A stretch of 64,000 nt of DNA from Unio delphinus. Taxonomy: Eukaryota; Mollusca; Bivalvia; Unionida; Unionidae. The stretch covers positions 308,501 through 372,500 of the forward strand of contig JAQISU010000097.1 of the NCBI GenBank assembly GCA_029339505.1, in the 5' to 3' direction. This document shows, piece by piece, positions 26,640 through 39,049 of this stretch. The translations under genes and the position numbers were made by a program. The notes under the pieces are model-generated. The model did not search any database and had not been told where the DNA came from. It saw only the letters and a program-made list of their open reading frames with translations. The stretch's first letter is position 1, and every line of letters begins with the position of its first letter.

Positions 26640-28290
26640 ACGTATATTTGATATAAGTCATTTATATTTATTTTTATTGTCTGTTTGTTAGATTAAAATT
26701 TGGCATTTTAAGTTTTAAAAGATGGGGGTGTTGACCTGTACTTTTACATAGTAAACACCAGGTGTTAACCTCATTTTCTGACCTTACTTCAGAGTGCAAA
26801 CCAGCTTCTAAAATGATTGGTTGATTCCAAGGACATTAGAGCTTTATTTTTAAAATGATTGGTTGGTTCCAAGGACAAAATGGAGTAAGGTATAAACATC
26901 TTTCTAATTTTAGTTGGATCATATGGTATTTACGTGATTTCTTGAACGTAGGTTTGTTCTGATAGTTTCAAGAATATCAAGCGACCTCTTGTTTATGTAA
27001 AAATAGAGATATAAACCATGTTTAAGGAGAGAGCTATTCAGTAGAAGTTGGGCTTTAATAATATTAAGTTGTGTCTTCTCTTTCAGTTATTTTTTTAATT
27101 ACCGTGTACTGGAAATTGTGTCAATTCTGTTGGAGCAGAATATGTGCTCATAGATTTTTATTAAAAGAACTGACTAAATCAAGTGACATCGTCGTCCATA
27201 TTGGATTACATCGTCAAGATTCGAACCGGGAGCTATTAGGACATTTATTTATCAGGACTCTTGCAAATTCCACTAGTAGATTATATTGTGAATATTCTTT
27301 TTGGATTAATTTTTGGACTTGATTCTCTAAAACCGTAAGTTTATTTATTTTCTTTTATGAAAATATTTGTACTTAATAAATTGTTTGTTAAATTTTATAA
27401 GCTTGTTATTTTCACTTCTTTCAATGTTGCTGCTTATTCGAGCCTAAGCACGTAACACTGTAATAACATTACAAGTTCAAATGACAACCTCATTTTAAGT
27501 TGTACAGTTAAAGTTATAATTTGCCAATTTGGGTTTCGCCTTTTTACATGAACCTATAGATTATAGATATCAAATTTCCTTATGTACGTGCGCATTTTTC
27601 TTAGATTGCTAAGTACTACAGAGGATAAAGGAACCCACCAACCTGGACAGTCAAATGCAGATTACCAAGACGTAAGAAAGACGAAAACTGGAAAGGCAAG
27701 CTACGGACAAATTTGTTATCCTATGTGTCAAGTGCCCAATTTTTCGCCAGTGAAATTCATTAATTAATTCTTAGTCTAGCCGACAATTAACTGTCTTGGA
27801 GTAGGAGTTTGGACAAAAGAATGTTTACTTAACTGGGTCAGGCTGTATAATATTGATAGTAGAACCGAACTTGGTGTTTGACACGCTTAAGAGAGAGACT
27901 TTCTCACGTATATATGAAACCATTTGAAACAAATGGTAGGGTGATATTTCGACCCCAAGTGGCATTTTTGGCATCTTGATAGACGGTTTTTCAAAATGTC
28001 CGTAGAAATAGCATTTATTCCGATTAGTCAAATGTAGAAGGGGGGGGGGGGGGTGTCGAACCGTAGGATTGGGGAAATATATTCTCTGAGCTTATGAGTT
28101 TGAATTAGTCTAAAAATTTCTCTGCAAGAGAGAAACCGAAGGTAGAAGTAATTACCAGGACTCCGAGCGGACTTTAGGAAAGGACGTTCGTAAAAAAGTA
28201 TTGAGTTCCAGGGAAAAACTGAATGTGGAACGATTGTACGACGCCAAAAACACAAGGTATTTAACTCAAATTCACATTTATCATGATGTA
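26640..28290. other. Unassigned region, no supported gene
   Basis: Several 60-100-codon frames occur on both strands but none shows a recognisable domain. A (G)n run of about 15 lies near 28040-28055. Confidence 0.35.
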
Positions 28291-28293
28291 ATT

Positions 28294-28465
28294 TATGTGA
28301 TGTTTCTTTGTTACAGATGCATAATGTATTGATACTATGATACAAATAGTTCGGTATTACGTTGATTTAATAACGTACTTTGATATGATGTTTCTTCGTT
28401 ACAGATGCATGATGTGTTCATATTTTTGATAGTTCGGTATTACATTGATTTAATAATGTATTTTT
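28294..28465. repeat. Imperfect tandem duplication of about 85 bp
   Basis: GATGTTTCTTTGTTACAGAT at about 28299 and GATGTTTCTTCGTTACAGAT at about 28387 start two copies that both continue with GCAT, GTTCGGTATTAC and TTGATTTAATAA. Each copy contains a pyrimidine tract and CAG (GTTACAG), a possible splice-acceptor-like word. Confidence 0.75.
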
Positions 28466-29956
28466 GAATTCTGAATTAGCATTTTCACCTTATATACTTA
28501 GGTAGGTTAATGGGTGTTGTAGAAAACCCGCTGTGTACATTTATGATTGGAAAGTGCTACATTAATTTTGAATTTATCATATTAGTGAATATGGATTGGT
28601 GTTATGATATATTACCTCACTTTACGTAATGATTTACGGGAATATATGTGACTTTCCCAAATTCTGATGTTGATAATTAGCAGTATAGCTCTATTGATCT
28701 GAAGACTTGTGTAGTATTTGTTAGCCGTATAAAAGTTAACACTGATAGTAAGATCTGATTGTACGAACCAGAAAGACGGACGGACAATCTCAACTCTTAA
28801 AGCATAATAAGATACTTAGGGCGTTTTACCCTTTTCTTTTCAAAGGAAAATAGTTTGTTTGGAAAAAGTGAGAATTAGCAAGAAGTCAAGAAAAGGAGGG
28901 AAAAGAAGTCAAGAAAAAGGAGGGAAAAGAAGTCAGAAGTCAGAGTGTGGAATTCCCCGTTCAATCAAAGGGCAAGCTAAAGTCGTGACGCACGCAGAAG
29001 GAAAAACCCAGTCAACGAACAAGGTCATTGTGAATCACCCAACAGTCCAATGTTAATGAACATTCGATTTCATGATGAAATTTACTCTCAGTTATTAACG
29101 GTTAAATTCATCTATTTTATTAGTGTTTGAATTTTAATTAACGTATCTGCTATTTTAAAGCTTTGGTTTTGAAGTACTTCTGAACGAAGAATAGTCAGAA
29201 GGAAAGAAAATTGTAATTTACTGTGTCATTCGTCTCTTAATTGTATTTTAATTAAATTCTCTTTTTATCTTTACGGGGGCTCGTGTGTTGTCTTGTTCAA
29301 AATACCATCTCAGATTACCATATTCACTCAATGACCGGGCAAATTACACCGTAGAGGTCATTCCTTAGATAAACGAGTATTAACGGGAGGCGGTGTCGAG
29401 TGTTGTTTTTCCAAGTTGCGCAATACTTCTGACCAGGGACTTAATTGTACTGATAACCCTTGATACCGAGCCAGCCGTTACACTATCGTACAGTAAATAT
29501 TGTGCATAATGAAACGAATTCGTCACACGCGTAGTACAGCTAATATTTACTACATTCCACTGAGAAGCAAAACTGTTTAACAAGAAACTAAAAGAACCAT
29601 GGACGGCTCATGTAAAAAAGGAATGGAACAGAAAATCACCATTGAAATATTCAATAAAAATTTAGTACAATTATCTTTACCATAACTATCTGAATCAGGT
29701 ATCCGTTTTCTCTTCAAGAGCTTGGATTGCCGCATGCGATAGAACCAAAAGAGCAAGCACACCATTCTCTCCTCTAAAGAGAAGATTTCGACCTGACGGA
29801 AGAAAAGTGCATTGAACATGGTACCAAGTCAAATTGGAAAGCTTTCAAAATTTTGAACAGCACAGTTTCTGTTTTTTATGTATTTATATTCTAGACCCCG
29901 ACCTCCCGAGAAAGCTGGAGGTGGTGGCATAACAAAGCACTATGTCAGTTTAACAG

Positions 29957-29960
29957 ACTC

Positions 29961-30018
<58 letters not shown>
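29957..30018. repeat. (AGT)n trinucleotide microsatellite
   Basis: About 20 AGT/TAG repeats; the serine-rich frame across it is repeat translation. Confidence 0.95.
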
Positions 30019-30022
<4 letters not shown>

Positions 30023-30137
30023 TCTGTTTCCACTGCTTTTTTTGTAGACTAAATGCATTCATACCATCATACCGTTGGTTTCTGGTGTATTTGATAGTGT
30101 GCATGTGTATATTTCTATACGATTTTAATTGTTTTAA

Positions 30138-30142
30138 GAGAA

Positions 30143-30177
<35 letters not shown>

Positions 30178-30178
30178 C

Positions 30179-30209
<31 letters not shown>

Positions 30210-30276
30210 CAGAGAGACAGAGAGACAGAAAGAGTACAGAGACACAGAGAGAGACAGAGAGAGAGAATCAGAGAGA
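30138..30276. repeat. Compound (GA)/(GACA)/(GAGACA) microsatellite
   Basis: GA runs pass into GACAGA and CAGA runs and back to GA-rich sequence. A separate degenerate CCTA/CTAC tract lies at about 30403-30500. Confidence 0.95.
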
Positions 30277-30714
30277 GAACATAATAATGACATTCGGAAA
30301 CTAATGATTTGAAATTTTACAGTAACAATTCGGCACTATATAAGTGTCATATAAACATGGATCCCACCATTTACATGTGTTTTAAAGCTATGCATACACA
30401 TACCTGCCTGCCTGATTGCCTGCCTACCTACCTATCTACCTAACTACCTATCAACCTACCTATATTCTCAGCAACCTATCTACATAACTACCTACTTTCT
30501 TACATACATTTATGAATAGCAGTAAGTTCAACGTACCCCCTTACCAAAACGAAATTTTACTACCAATCATCGTATTTAAGAATTTGCCAAGGCAAATGTT
30601 GAACAGCTTATTTGAAAAAAGCAATATAAAACTAGGGACAATTTTTATAATGTTGTTTACAGACAGCTGCCATTGTATAAGATATGATTTATTTCACAAT
30701 ATTAATGAAACAAA

Positions 30715-31130
30715 AATTGTAATTGAAAGAAATAAAATAAACAGTAATTAAATCAAATGAAATAAACAGTAATTCAGTGAAACAAAACAAAGTTATTGAA
30801 AGGTATAAAATAAACAGTAAATGAATGAAATAAAACAGTACTTTATTTTAATAAAATAAAAAAAGTTATGGAATTAAATTAAATAAACAGTACTTGAATG
30901 AATTAAAATAAACAGTAATTGAATGGAATAAAACACAGTAATTGAATTAAATTAAATAAACAGTACTTGAATAAAATAAAATAAACAGTAATTGAATGGA
31001 ATAAAACACAGTAATTGAATTAAATTAAATAAACAGCAATTTAATAAAATAAAAAAAAACAGTAATTGAATGAAATACAATACAGTAATTTAATGAAATC
31101 AAATAAAACAGTAATTTATTCAAATAAAAT
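30715..31130. repeat. Degenerate A-rich minisatellite
   Basis: AAATAAACAGTAATTGAATG-type units recur at 25-40-bp spacing with many indels over about 400 bp. Confidence 0.85.
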
Positions 31131-31611
31131 ATTTGATGTCTCTTGTAAATACATTTCGTAGCAACAGGTTACGGCTATTTTAGATTTTGGATATTTGTTG
31201 TTTGGGTCTTTTATTTAAATATTTGTATATGTATTCCCCTGTCTTCCTAAATTAAGTTTTTCTTCCTGAACCTACCACTTCTCCAGCCTAAATTATTTTG
31301 CATAATCGTACAAGTTGTACAAAATAATTGTATTACTTTCACTGACCAGAATGTTCGTGTCGTCCTATTTATGGAGCATTACATAATTCCGTAAAGACAT
31401 TTTCAAAGTTCAACTTATCGTTTAAAACATTAATCTCTTGGAAGTGACAAATGGAGCCATTCAATCTTCCAAAAACGCTCTTAACGACTGGATTGAGTGT
31501 TGCCTGACTTCACAACCTGGGGATGATTCAATTCAGACGCAGATGCAGGAATTTTCGAAAGAGGGTGTCAATATTTGGTACCGTGCTTATTCTACTTGAA
31601 ATATGATCGCT

Positions 31612-31710
31612 CTGGTGGATTAGAAAGTCTGCCTTGAATGAGGGAGCTCGCGGTTTCGAGCCCCAGCCGATTCATAACAGACTCTTATAAAAATGACATT
31701 AAGAGCTTTG
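31612..31710 (+). mobile_element. SINE head fragment, plus strand
   Basis: A tRNA-like head (TCTGGTGGATTAGAAAGTCT, then a B-box-like GGTTTCGAGCC at about 31649) and the first bases of the SINE body (CTCTTATAAAAATGAC) face a second copy of the same family on the other strand immediately to the right. Confidence 0.65.
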
Positions 31711-32000
31711 TGTGTGATTTGGATTTTTAACGCAGCTTTAACTATATCGCTATGATTTCTGACAGTTTATAGTTATGTCTCGCATTTGGTCATCATGCCG
31801 CAAACTTTAAGCATGAATTTCCACCCCGTCACGTTATCCTGATACCAGGACGACCATTCCTAGCATTAACTTCTTAATAATGAGCGCCTAGCGAGGCAGA
31901 TAGTACCATTTGTATATCTTTGGTATGACGCGACCAAGGTTCGAACCCTCAACCTCACGCATCCTAGGCATACCGCTTTAACCAATATGCCGCCGGAGAA
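31711..32000 (-). mobile_element. tRNA-derived SINE copy, minus strand
   Basis: It has the same body as the copy at 17815-18133 (minus-strand reading: tRNA-like head near 31935-31998 with a GGTTCGAACC B box, then the conserved middle, ending at the GATTTGGATTTTTAACG mirror near 31720). It is more diverged than the first copy. Confidence 0.8.
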
Positions 32001-33924
32001 GTACCACGAAGTCCAGGAATAGATTGAACATCTATTCTGGAATAGACATAACGTTAAAAGCGAGAATGTCTAATCTATAAAAGACATATTGGAAAAACTA
32101 CATTTAATTATACTTGTCAATAGGGAGACAGTGGTGTAAGAAGCCTAGATGAAAGAGGAGAATATTAATGACTTTAGATAAGCTTATCGTGTCCCTTATT
32201 GACACTGAATTTTCCCTTACAAGTTTCCAAGGAGGATTCTTTTTATGTTTGACAACTACATATTAACCAGCTGAATTCAAGGCGCCATGTACAAAGTAGT
32301 ACAAAATTTCCAAATGCTTCATTTCATAAGTTCATGTTCACATGAAAAACAAAAAGACAAGTTGATTCCTTTGAATGCTATAGAAACATGTTTGGCATAG
32401 GAAATATGTGCAAGAAGTAATTCTACAAATCTACGCATCAATTGCACCAGTAGAAAGTAATAATCCAGTTCGTCGAGACTAGGCTTTGGAACACTTGGGG
32501 GCATGAATGATTAATTGTTTCTTCTACGCGTCATGATAGAGCAACTCAACAACAAACCAATAAAATGTATAATGGGAAACCATTTTAAATAGAGGTTATT
32601 CGCCATTTCCACAGACGCTTTATTTTTTCTGCCAATAGATACGTCAATGATGGTAACGGTTCTGAATACAGGAACATTTTTTTCTCTGAATTGTTGTGTA
32701 CAAACACGGATTGCAATAACGCGCATACTTCAAAACTTCTTTCCTGTTAAATGAATCGATGGTGTGCAACACATTTATTCGGCAAACGGTGCAATTAAAC
32801 ATGGATGAAATCCATTCAGTCAATACTTCGATGCTTACACTGATTCCGTTCCGATATCCTGGTGGTGTAAATATGATTCTAATAAGGTCTTGGACGTTCA
32901 TTTTTAATTAAAAAAAGAGCTAGGTTTATATGCAAGGTTTGCTTTATATTTTAAAGGGTTTACTCGTTTTGCATATATCTTTATTCTGTATACCATAGTA
33001 GGGATGCGTAAACTTTCTTAGCCCTATATAGCCACGATGGTGCTGATGTGAGGTAAGCTTTGTCTTACATACATGCAGACCATACTTATCTTTAAAACTT
33101 TAATGTATACTGTGTTCGCAGAGAATCTATATAATGAACGTCATTCTGAAATAGTATCCATCTAATCCAAATGTCCTTCCTGTAATGCTTTAATCAACGG
33201 TACTGCGTTAACAAGAAATGAGGTGAATCTCAGGGGCAGAAGATTGTGATCTTTTTGTGTTTCCTATTCATTGTATGCTGATGAACAGAGCTGTCCCTAG
33301 AGGACTTAATATGATTTAATCTTGCCTTCAAATAAAGAACGGCATTTTGGTATTTTGGGAATTCTAAAATAGCGTCATTCCTGTAGGTGAATTTGCGAAT
33401 ATGCATAAATCATTTATTCCTCTAAAGAAATTCAATATCATGACAAGACTTCAATTATATTTGTTACATCCACTCTTCGCCAATATGTCTTTGATCTATT
33501 CTTTCCGTTTGTTCTTGAATCAGTATGTTTGGCCTGTAACAACAGCGCCATCTCGTAGATGATGACGGTGATTGTAATTGGCATGACGTAACACATTTCA
33601 CAGTATCATAGGAAGTAACGAGAAATCCACGTTTCCTCCTATTGATGGTGATTTATTATAGGAGGTACGATACTTAAATGGGTTAAGAACACGACACAGA
33701 ATATTTACATGCTTCCAGTCCTGGATTTAATTCTAGGGTTAAAGGTGTGGGGTGGGGCTAAAATGGGGGTGGGGGGAAGCAAATTGTCTCAAATTGTGGA
33801 TACTTAAAAAAGTTTCCGTCTTCCATTATATAAACACGTTCAGGCATTTAGTTTTAAGGAGATATTTTCTTCTGCCAGAAATAAATTTAAATAATCTTTT
33901 TCCTAGTCAGTTTCTTAAAGTTTG
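32000..33924. other. No supported gene
   Basis: The longest frame (32644-32901, minus, 85 codons, starts MNVQDLIRIIF) ends at an ordinary stop and has four Cys but no recognised domain. No repeat array is seen. Confidence 0.35.
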
Positions 33925-34172
33925 TAGCTGGAATTCGTGGGTTCGATCTCCGGCCGAGTCATGCCAAAGACTTACAAAAATGGTACTAACAGCTGCCTCG
34001 CTTTGCGCTCAGCATTAAGAGGTTAGTGCTATGACTGATCGGCCTGGTGTCAGCATAATGTGACTGGGTGGGACATCATGCTTTATGTCTGCGGCATGAT
34101 GCCCCAACGCTAGACATCACTATAAACTGCCTCACTGCAGACATCGTAGCGATATGACTGAATCAAACAGAG
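33925..34172 (+). mobile_element. tRNA-derived SINE copy, 5'-truncated
   Basis: It starts in the B-box region (GTGGGTTCGATCTCCGGCC at about 33937) and continues through the conserved body (CTCAGCATTAAGAGGTTAGT, ATGACTGATCGGCCTGGTGT) to about GATATGACTGAATC. Confidence 0.83.
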
Positions 34173-36360
34173 TTTGTACATTCCTCCATGAATTTGATTT
34201 CCAAAACGAATGAGCCAAACAATGAATATAACCGCTGAATTATTTCATGTTTAGTTGCTGTCTTGAAATACAGACTTCTCGATCAAGAAGATCATGTCTT
34301 TTTGCTGTTTTGATGAAAAATAATTCATTCCTTCTATATTAGATATGTGTGTCATTTTTATTACGTTTCATATTAGAAACAATAAAAAGAAAAAGAGAAA
34401 GGCTGCTTGAAAATATTGGTTTCCAGCAATTTTACTCTCTCCTTACAAAAAACCGAATGCATCACCCATAATTAACATTGCGAAGTAATCAACAGCCGGA
34501 TATCAGTCAAATTAAGCCGGAATGCAGTCAAACTGAGCCGGTAACAATGAATATGGATTGTTAGATTTTTTATCGAAAACAGCGCCGTCACAAAGTAAAA
34601 CATAGTTAATGAATAGCAAGGAAAATGACAATAATTTTCTGTCGACCAATCCTTAGACGGCACATACATTTTATACTATTTACCATGATATAACCTTTCA
34701 AAGATTTCGACAAATTTCTAAAGTTTTCTTATCTTACAATATGTTTGGCCACATATATAACAGAGGTAACTATTTTCAGAAACATAAAGATTGCATATAC
34801 GTGAAAATAAATAAATACAGAAAGAACATTTCGGCACAGTATTTAGTCTTCGTGGTCAACAATCATTCCGTCAGTTAGAAATAGTATCCATCGCCTATTT
34901 TAGAACGGAAATATGCGTCTATTACATAGTATACACCTTAGCCTCCTTCCTAAGGTGGTTCCAAAACCAGAAAATTGCAAATAAAAGCATGGATTCAATA
35001 AATCAAACTAGTTACATTTATTGAAGTTGCCACTGAACCGCCTCCTGGAACAATTTCATTTACAACAATAATTTTTGAAACAGCATTTTATTGCATCCTG
35101 AAGCGACTAAAAGCAATATTGCAAAATTTAGCATCCATGAAGGGAAACAAATTACATTTTGGAATATAAATCAGGATCGACCACTCAGGGCTAGACATCC
35201 ATAAATTAAATGCACGTGTTACAAATCAACGCAATTGTTGTCGTGCCAATTACACACAGCGTCAAGCAGTGATACCACAATCTACACGTAAAATGACAGA
35301 AAATGTAATTTTGAAATGCTTGGATAGTAAATTGTCCCATGCAATGTTGTGATCAAAGAAAGGTCAAATGCTCTTTGAAGTTATGGAGAAATATCATTGC
35401 CATAGAAGTGAAAAAACATGTTCAATTAAAATGAACGTGCTGATTTTGCAGACGGATTTCAATGATTTTGTTTAAAAACTTCTAAATTTAGCATTTTGGT
35501 GGCGATACTTCTCGTGAACTGATGAAATAATTGATATAAATTGTACGGGATGAATTTCTCTACATTTTCCGGCACGTCCAATTAACAAAAGACGAAATCA
35601 ATTCTATTAGTATCATTTTCATTTGAATATGATATTCAAACAATTACTTTATATTATATGTGTGTTTGAAAACTTGCATTATTACTTAAATGTACAAAAA
35701 TACACCCTTGACTTTTTAGATTCAAGTCTTGTGCCTTTGTCGGTATATAAATAACCAATACCAGCTAAGCGATTGTACAAAGATATTTAGCAGATAACGT
35801 CAGAAATGTTGCATATATTTTCGGGCAAACGAACATTTTAATGTGAAAGTTCTGTGTACTTATTCCAAGTTTAAGTTCTTGCTTATGCACATTTCTGTGA
35901 GAAACTGATTTAAGTTGACTTAACTCTAATGTCCCCACAACTGGAACCAAAATCAATTTTGTACACACCTAATTGGTAGTTCCGCAGAGATTCGACTTTT
36001 GTTGCCAGTTTATTTTCTTCTTCTATACAGCTGGATGAGATGAGATTACTGTATTCTTATGATGACGATGCAAATGTGACATGGAATTAGTACAATCAAT
36101 CAAGCACTGCCACGAGTCCGTCGCGCACGCACTCGAGGAATCTCGCTCATTCTTATTTTTGGAGTAACTATAGACAATTTTATTGCAGTAACTTATTTAA
36201 GAATGTGACCAACACTTGCATTCCAATTCGTAATTGATTTCATCGTATTGTAAGTATAACGTAGGTAAGCAATGACAATAAATGTAGCTAATACTTTTTT
36301 TTTAAAATGTCTTATTTTTGCCTATTTTCTTTACAATTTATTAACCAGCCTCTTGCATAC
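34173..36360. other. No gene or element recognised
   Basis: Unique-looking AT-rich sequence with short frames only. Confidence 0.4.
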
Positions 36361-36370
36361 CTTGCGTGAC

Positions 36371-37036
36371 ATATCAGGTCGATTTGATATGGAATACTAC
36401 AGCTGACATATCAGGTCGATTTGATATGGAATACTACAGCTGACATATCAGGTCGATTTGATATGGAATAATACAGCTGACATATCAGGTCGATTTGATA
36501 TGGAATACTACAGCTGACGTATCAGGTCGATTTGATATGGAATACTGCAGTTGACATATCAGGTCGATTTGATATGGAATACTGCAGCTGACATATCAGG
36601 TCGATTTGATATGGAATACTGCAGCTGACATATCAGGTCGATTTGACATGGAATACTGCAGCTGACATATCAGGTCGATTTGACATGGAATACTGCAGCT
36701 GACATATCAGGTCGATTTGACATGGAATACTACAGCTGACATATCAGGTCGATTTGATATGGAATACTACAGCTGACATATCAGGTCGATTTGACATGGA
36801 ATACTGCAGCTGACATATCAGGTCGATTTGATATGGAATACTACAGCTGACATATCAGGTCGATTTGACATGGAATACTACAGCTGACATATCAGGTCGA
36901 TTTGATATGGAATACTACAGCTGACATATCAGGTCGATTTGACATGGAATACTGCAGCTGACATATCAGGTCGATTTGATATGGAATACTACAGCTGACA
37001 TATCAGGTCGATTTGATATGGAATACTACAGTTGAC
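36371..37036. repeat. 37-bp minisatellite, 18 copies
   Basis: A very uniform unit: TGACATATCAGGTCGATTTG then ATATGGAATACTACAGC. Variant sites (GATATGG or GACATGG; CTACAG or CTGCAG) alternate in blocks across the array. Confidence 0.96.
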
Positions 37037-37194
37037 GATTACGTAACCTTAATTACATTCAAATATAGTCATTACGTTATGGGATATACTACACCATAAT
37101 CTTGTCTTCAAGGCAGAGTTTGCAAGATGTGAATAATTAGCCCGAAATACAGTAGAAGTAGCTTAAGTATATGTTTTTGCACGACTTTTATATG

Positions 37195-37655
37195 CATATA
37201 TCGTACCATATAACTCATATATCGTACCATATAAACCATGTATTGTACCATGTAACCCATATATTGTACCATGTAACCCATATATCGTACCATATAACCC
37301 ATGTATTGTACCACATAATATATATATATATATATATCGTACCAAATAACCCATATATTGTACCATGTAACCCATATATCGTACCATATAACCCATGTAT
37401 TGTACCATATAACCTATATATCGTACCATATAACCTATATATCGTACCATATAACCCATATATTGTACCATGTAACCCATATATCGTACCATATAACCCA
37501 TGTATTGTAACATATAACCTATGTATTGTACCATATAACCTATATATCGTACCATATAACCCATATATTGTACCATATAACCTATATATCGTACCATATA
37601 ACCCATGTATTGTACCATGTAACCCATATATCGTACAATATAACCCATATAGCCC
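37195..37655. repeat. 21-bp minisatellite, about 21 copies
   Basis: Units of ACCATATAACCCATATATCG type with small substitutions, interrupted at 37316-37337 by a short (AT)n. The unit length is a multiple of three, so long repetitive frames (YIVPYNP-like) appear on both strands; these are not supported as genes. Confidence 0.93.
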
Positions 37656-37779
37656 ATTTCACTGTATCTGATGCTGAAGAACCACACAGCAGACCTGTGC
37701 AATGGGGTGACTTCATATTAGCCAGATTAATAGACATCTCTTTAAAAACAAGAATACACAGTTAAAGGTTTGTGTTTTT

Positions 37780-38860
37780 TTAACTATATACTACATGCCC
37801 ACCTGTAAAAGTCATTCATGATGATCTTTAAGTCAGAAGTAATTTTTGTTGCCTTAAGCCAGATGTCCACCTATTTACATATAATTGTTTCCTTATAATT
37901 TTTATTAAGAAAGTTGTTATCTTTAAATGTTCTGAATTAGATTAAGTAAATGAAAAGAACGAAAACCTGCAAGTTTTATACAATTCAGGAAATCCCTTGA
38001 ATACAACATGAAAATTTCAAAAGAATGTATAGTTTTGTAAATTATTTCCCAACCAGAGCTTTGTGCCATATCAAACATCCAATGGTATGAAATTTAATTT
38101 CAGCAGATGTCACACAGTATTCCAGTATCAAATGTGTTGATATGTTTATAGTCTCGAATTTGCTAATGTGCCTATGGCCTGAAATGTTCTGACGTGTTAA
38201 TAGTCTTTTAATCTAACACAACAATTTAGTGTTTTACAGTTTATTTCCAGTGTAAAATAATTTGATTAAAAACTGAACACAACATTAACACTGATTTTCT
38301 TTCAGATATTAACGAAATAATTAATAATTTGTCAAGTAAACATCATGATATAAAAAGCTAAGACACAATTAAAGAACTAGAATGATGGTCAGTCTCCTCT
38401 CTAAAACATTTAAAGTTGTCAACCAGTTTAGGAATTTCCAGGTTAACAACTTAATGTCCTCGAGTCAGCTTCAAGTAATATAATTAATAATGATATGAAC
38501 ATTAAACCTATAATCTTAGAGAAATATTCACTATGTATTATGTTTTTGGCAAAATAAATGTTGCTGATTTGGTACACCATTGACTCGATTTTGGACGAAG
38601 GTTACGTAGAAAATACAGTTACACATAACACATAGGTATGGGGGGGGAGGAGAAACAATGAAAAATAAATATACATATCAGCCATCCCCATAAAGAAAGA
38701 GAAAGCTTAATACAATAAAGCCCTCTTTTAAACATTGCCCAATAATATGCCTATGACTAACGCTTATATAAAGTGATGTCTTATGAATTACACAAATTAT
38801 GAAAAAATAATATGATACTTCTATACAAGTGCAAATGTATATGAAATTTGATTGTATTTT
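37780..38860. other. No supported gene
   Basis: AT-rich, short frames only. A G8 run lies at 38640-38647. Confidence 0.4.
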
Positions 38861-38867
38861 TTCTTGA

Positions 38868-38985
38868 TGTCCCTGATATCTATATTCTTGATGTCCCTGA
38901 TATCTATATTCTTGATGTCCCTGATATCTATATTCTTGATGTCCCTGATATCTATATTCTTGATGTCCCTGATATATATTTTCTA
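38868..38985. repeat. 24-bp tandem repeat, 5 copies
   Basis: TTCTTGATGTCCCTGATATC followed by TATA, nearly perfect, with the last copy diverged. Confidence 0.95.
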
Positions 38986-39049
38986 GTCATTAAGCTACAG
39001 TTTAATAATTTCTGATTTTTTTCCGTCTTGATAATGAAGGCAAGAGGGT

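Noticed and set aside
29940..30312. Ser-rich and Arg/Asp-rich frames of 117-144 codons
   Set aside because: They are translations of AGT, GA and GACA microsatellites.
32644..32901. 85-codon minus frame with four cysteines as a host exon
   Set aside because: No splice sites, domain or supporting neighbour could be identified; kept only as a note.
37163..37702. Repetitive 160-180-codon frames on both strands (YIVPYNP and GYMVQYM types)
   Set aside because: The 21-bp repeat unit is a multiple of three, so open frames are expected on both strands by chance; no signal peptide-like start or flanking gene structure was seen.
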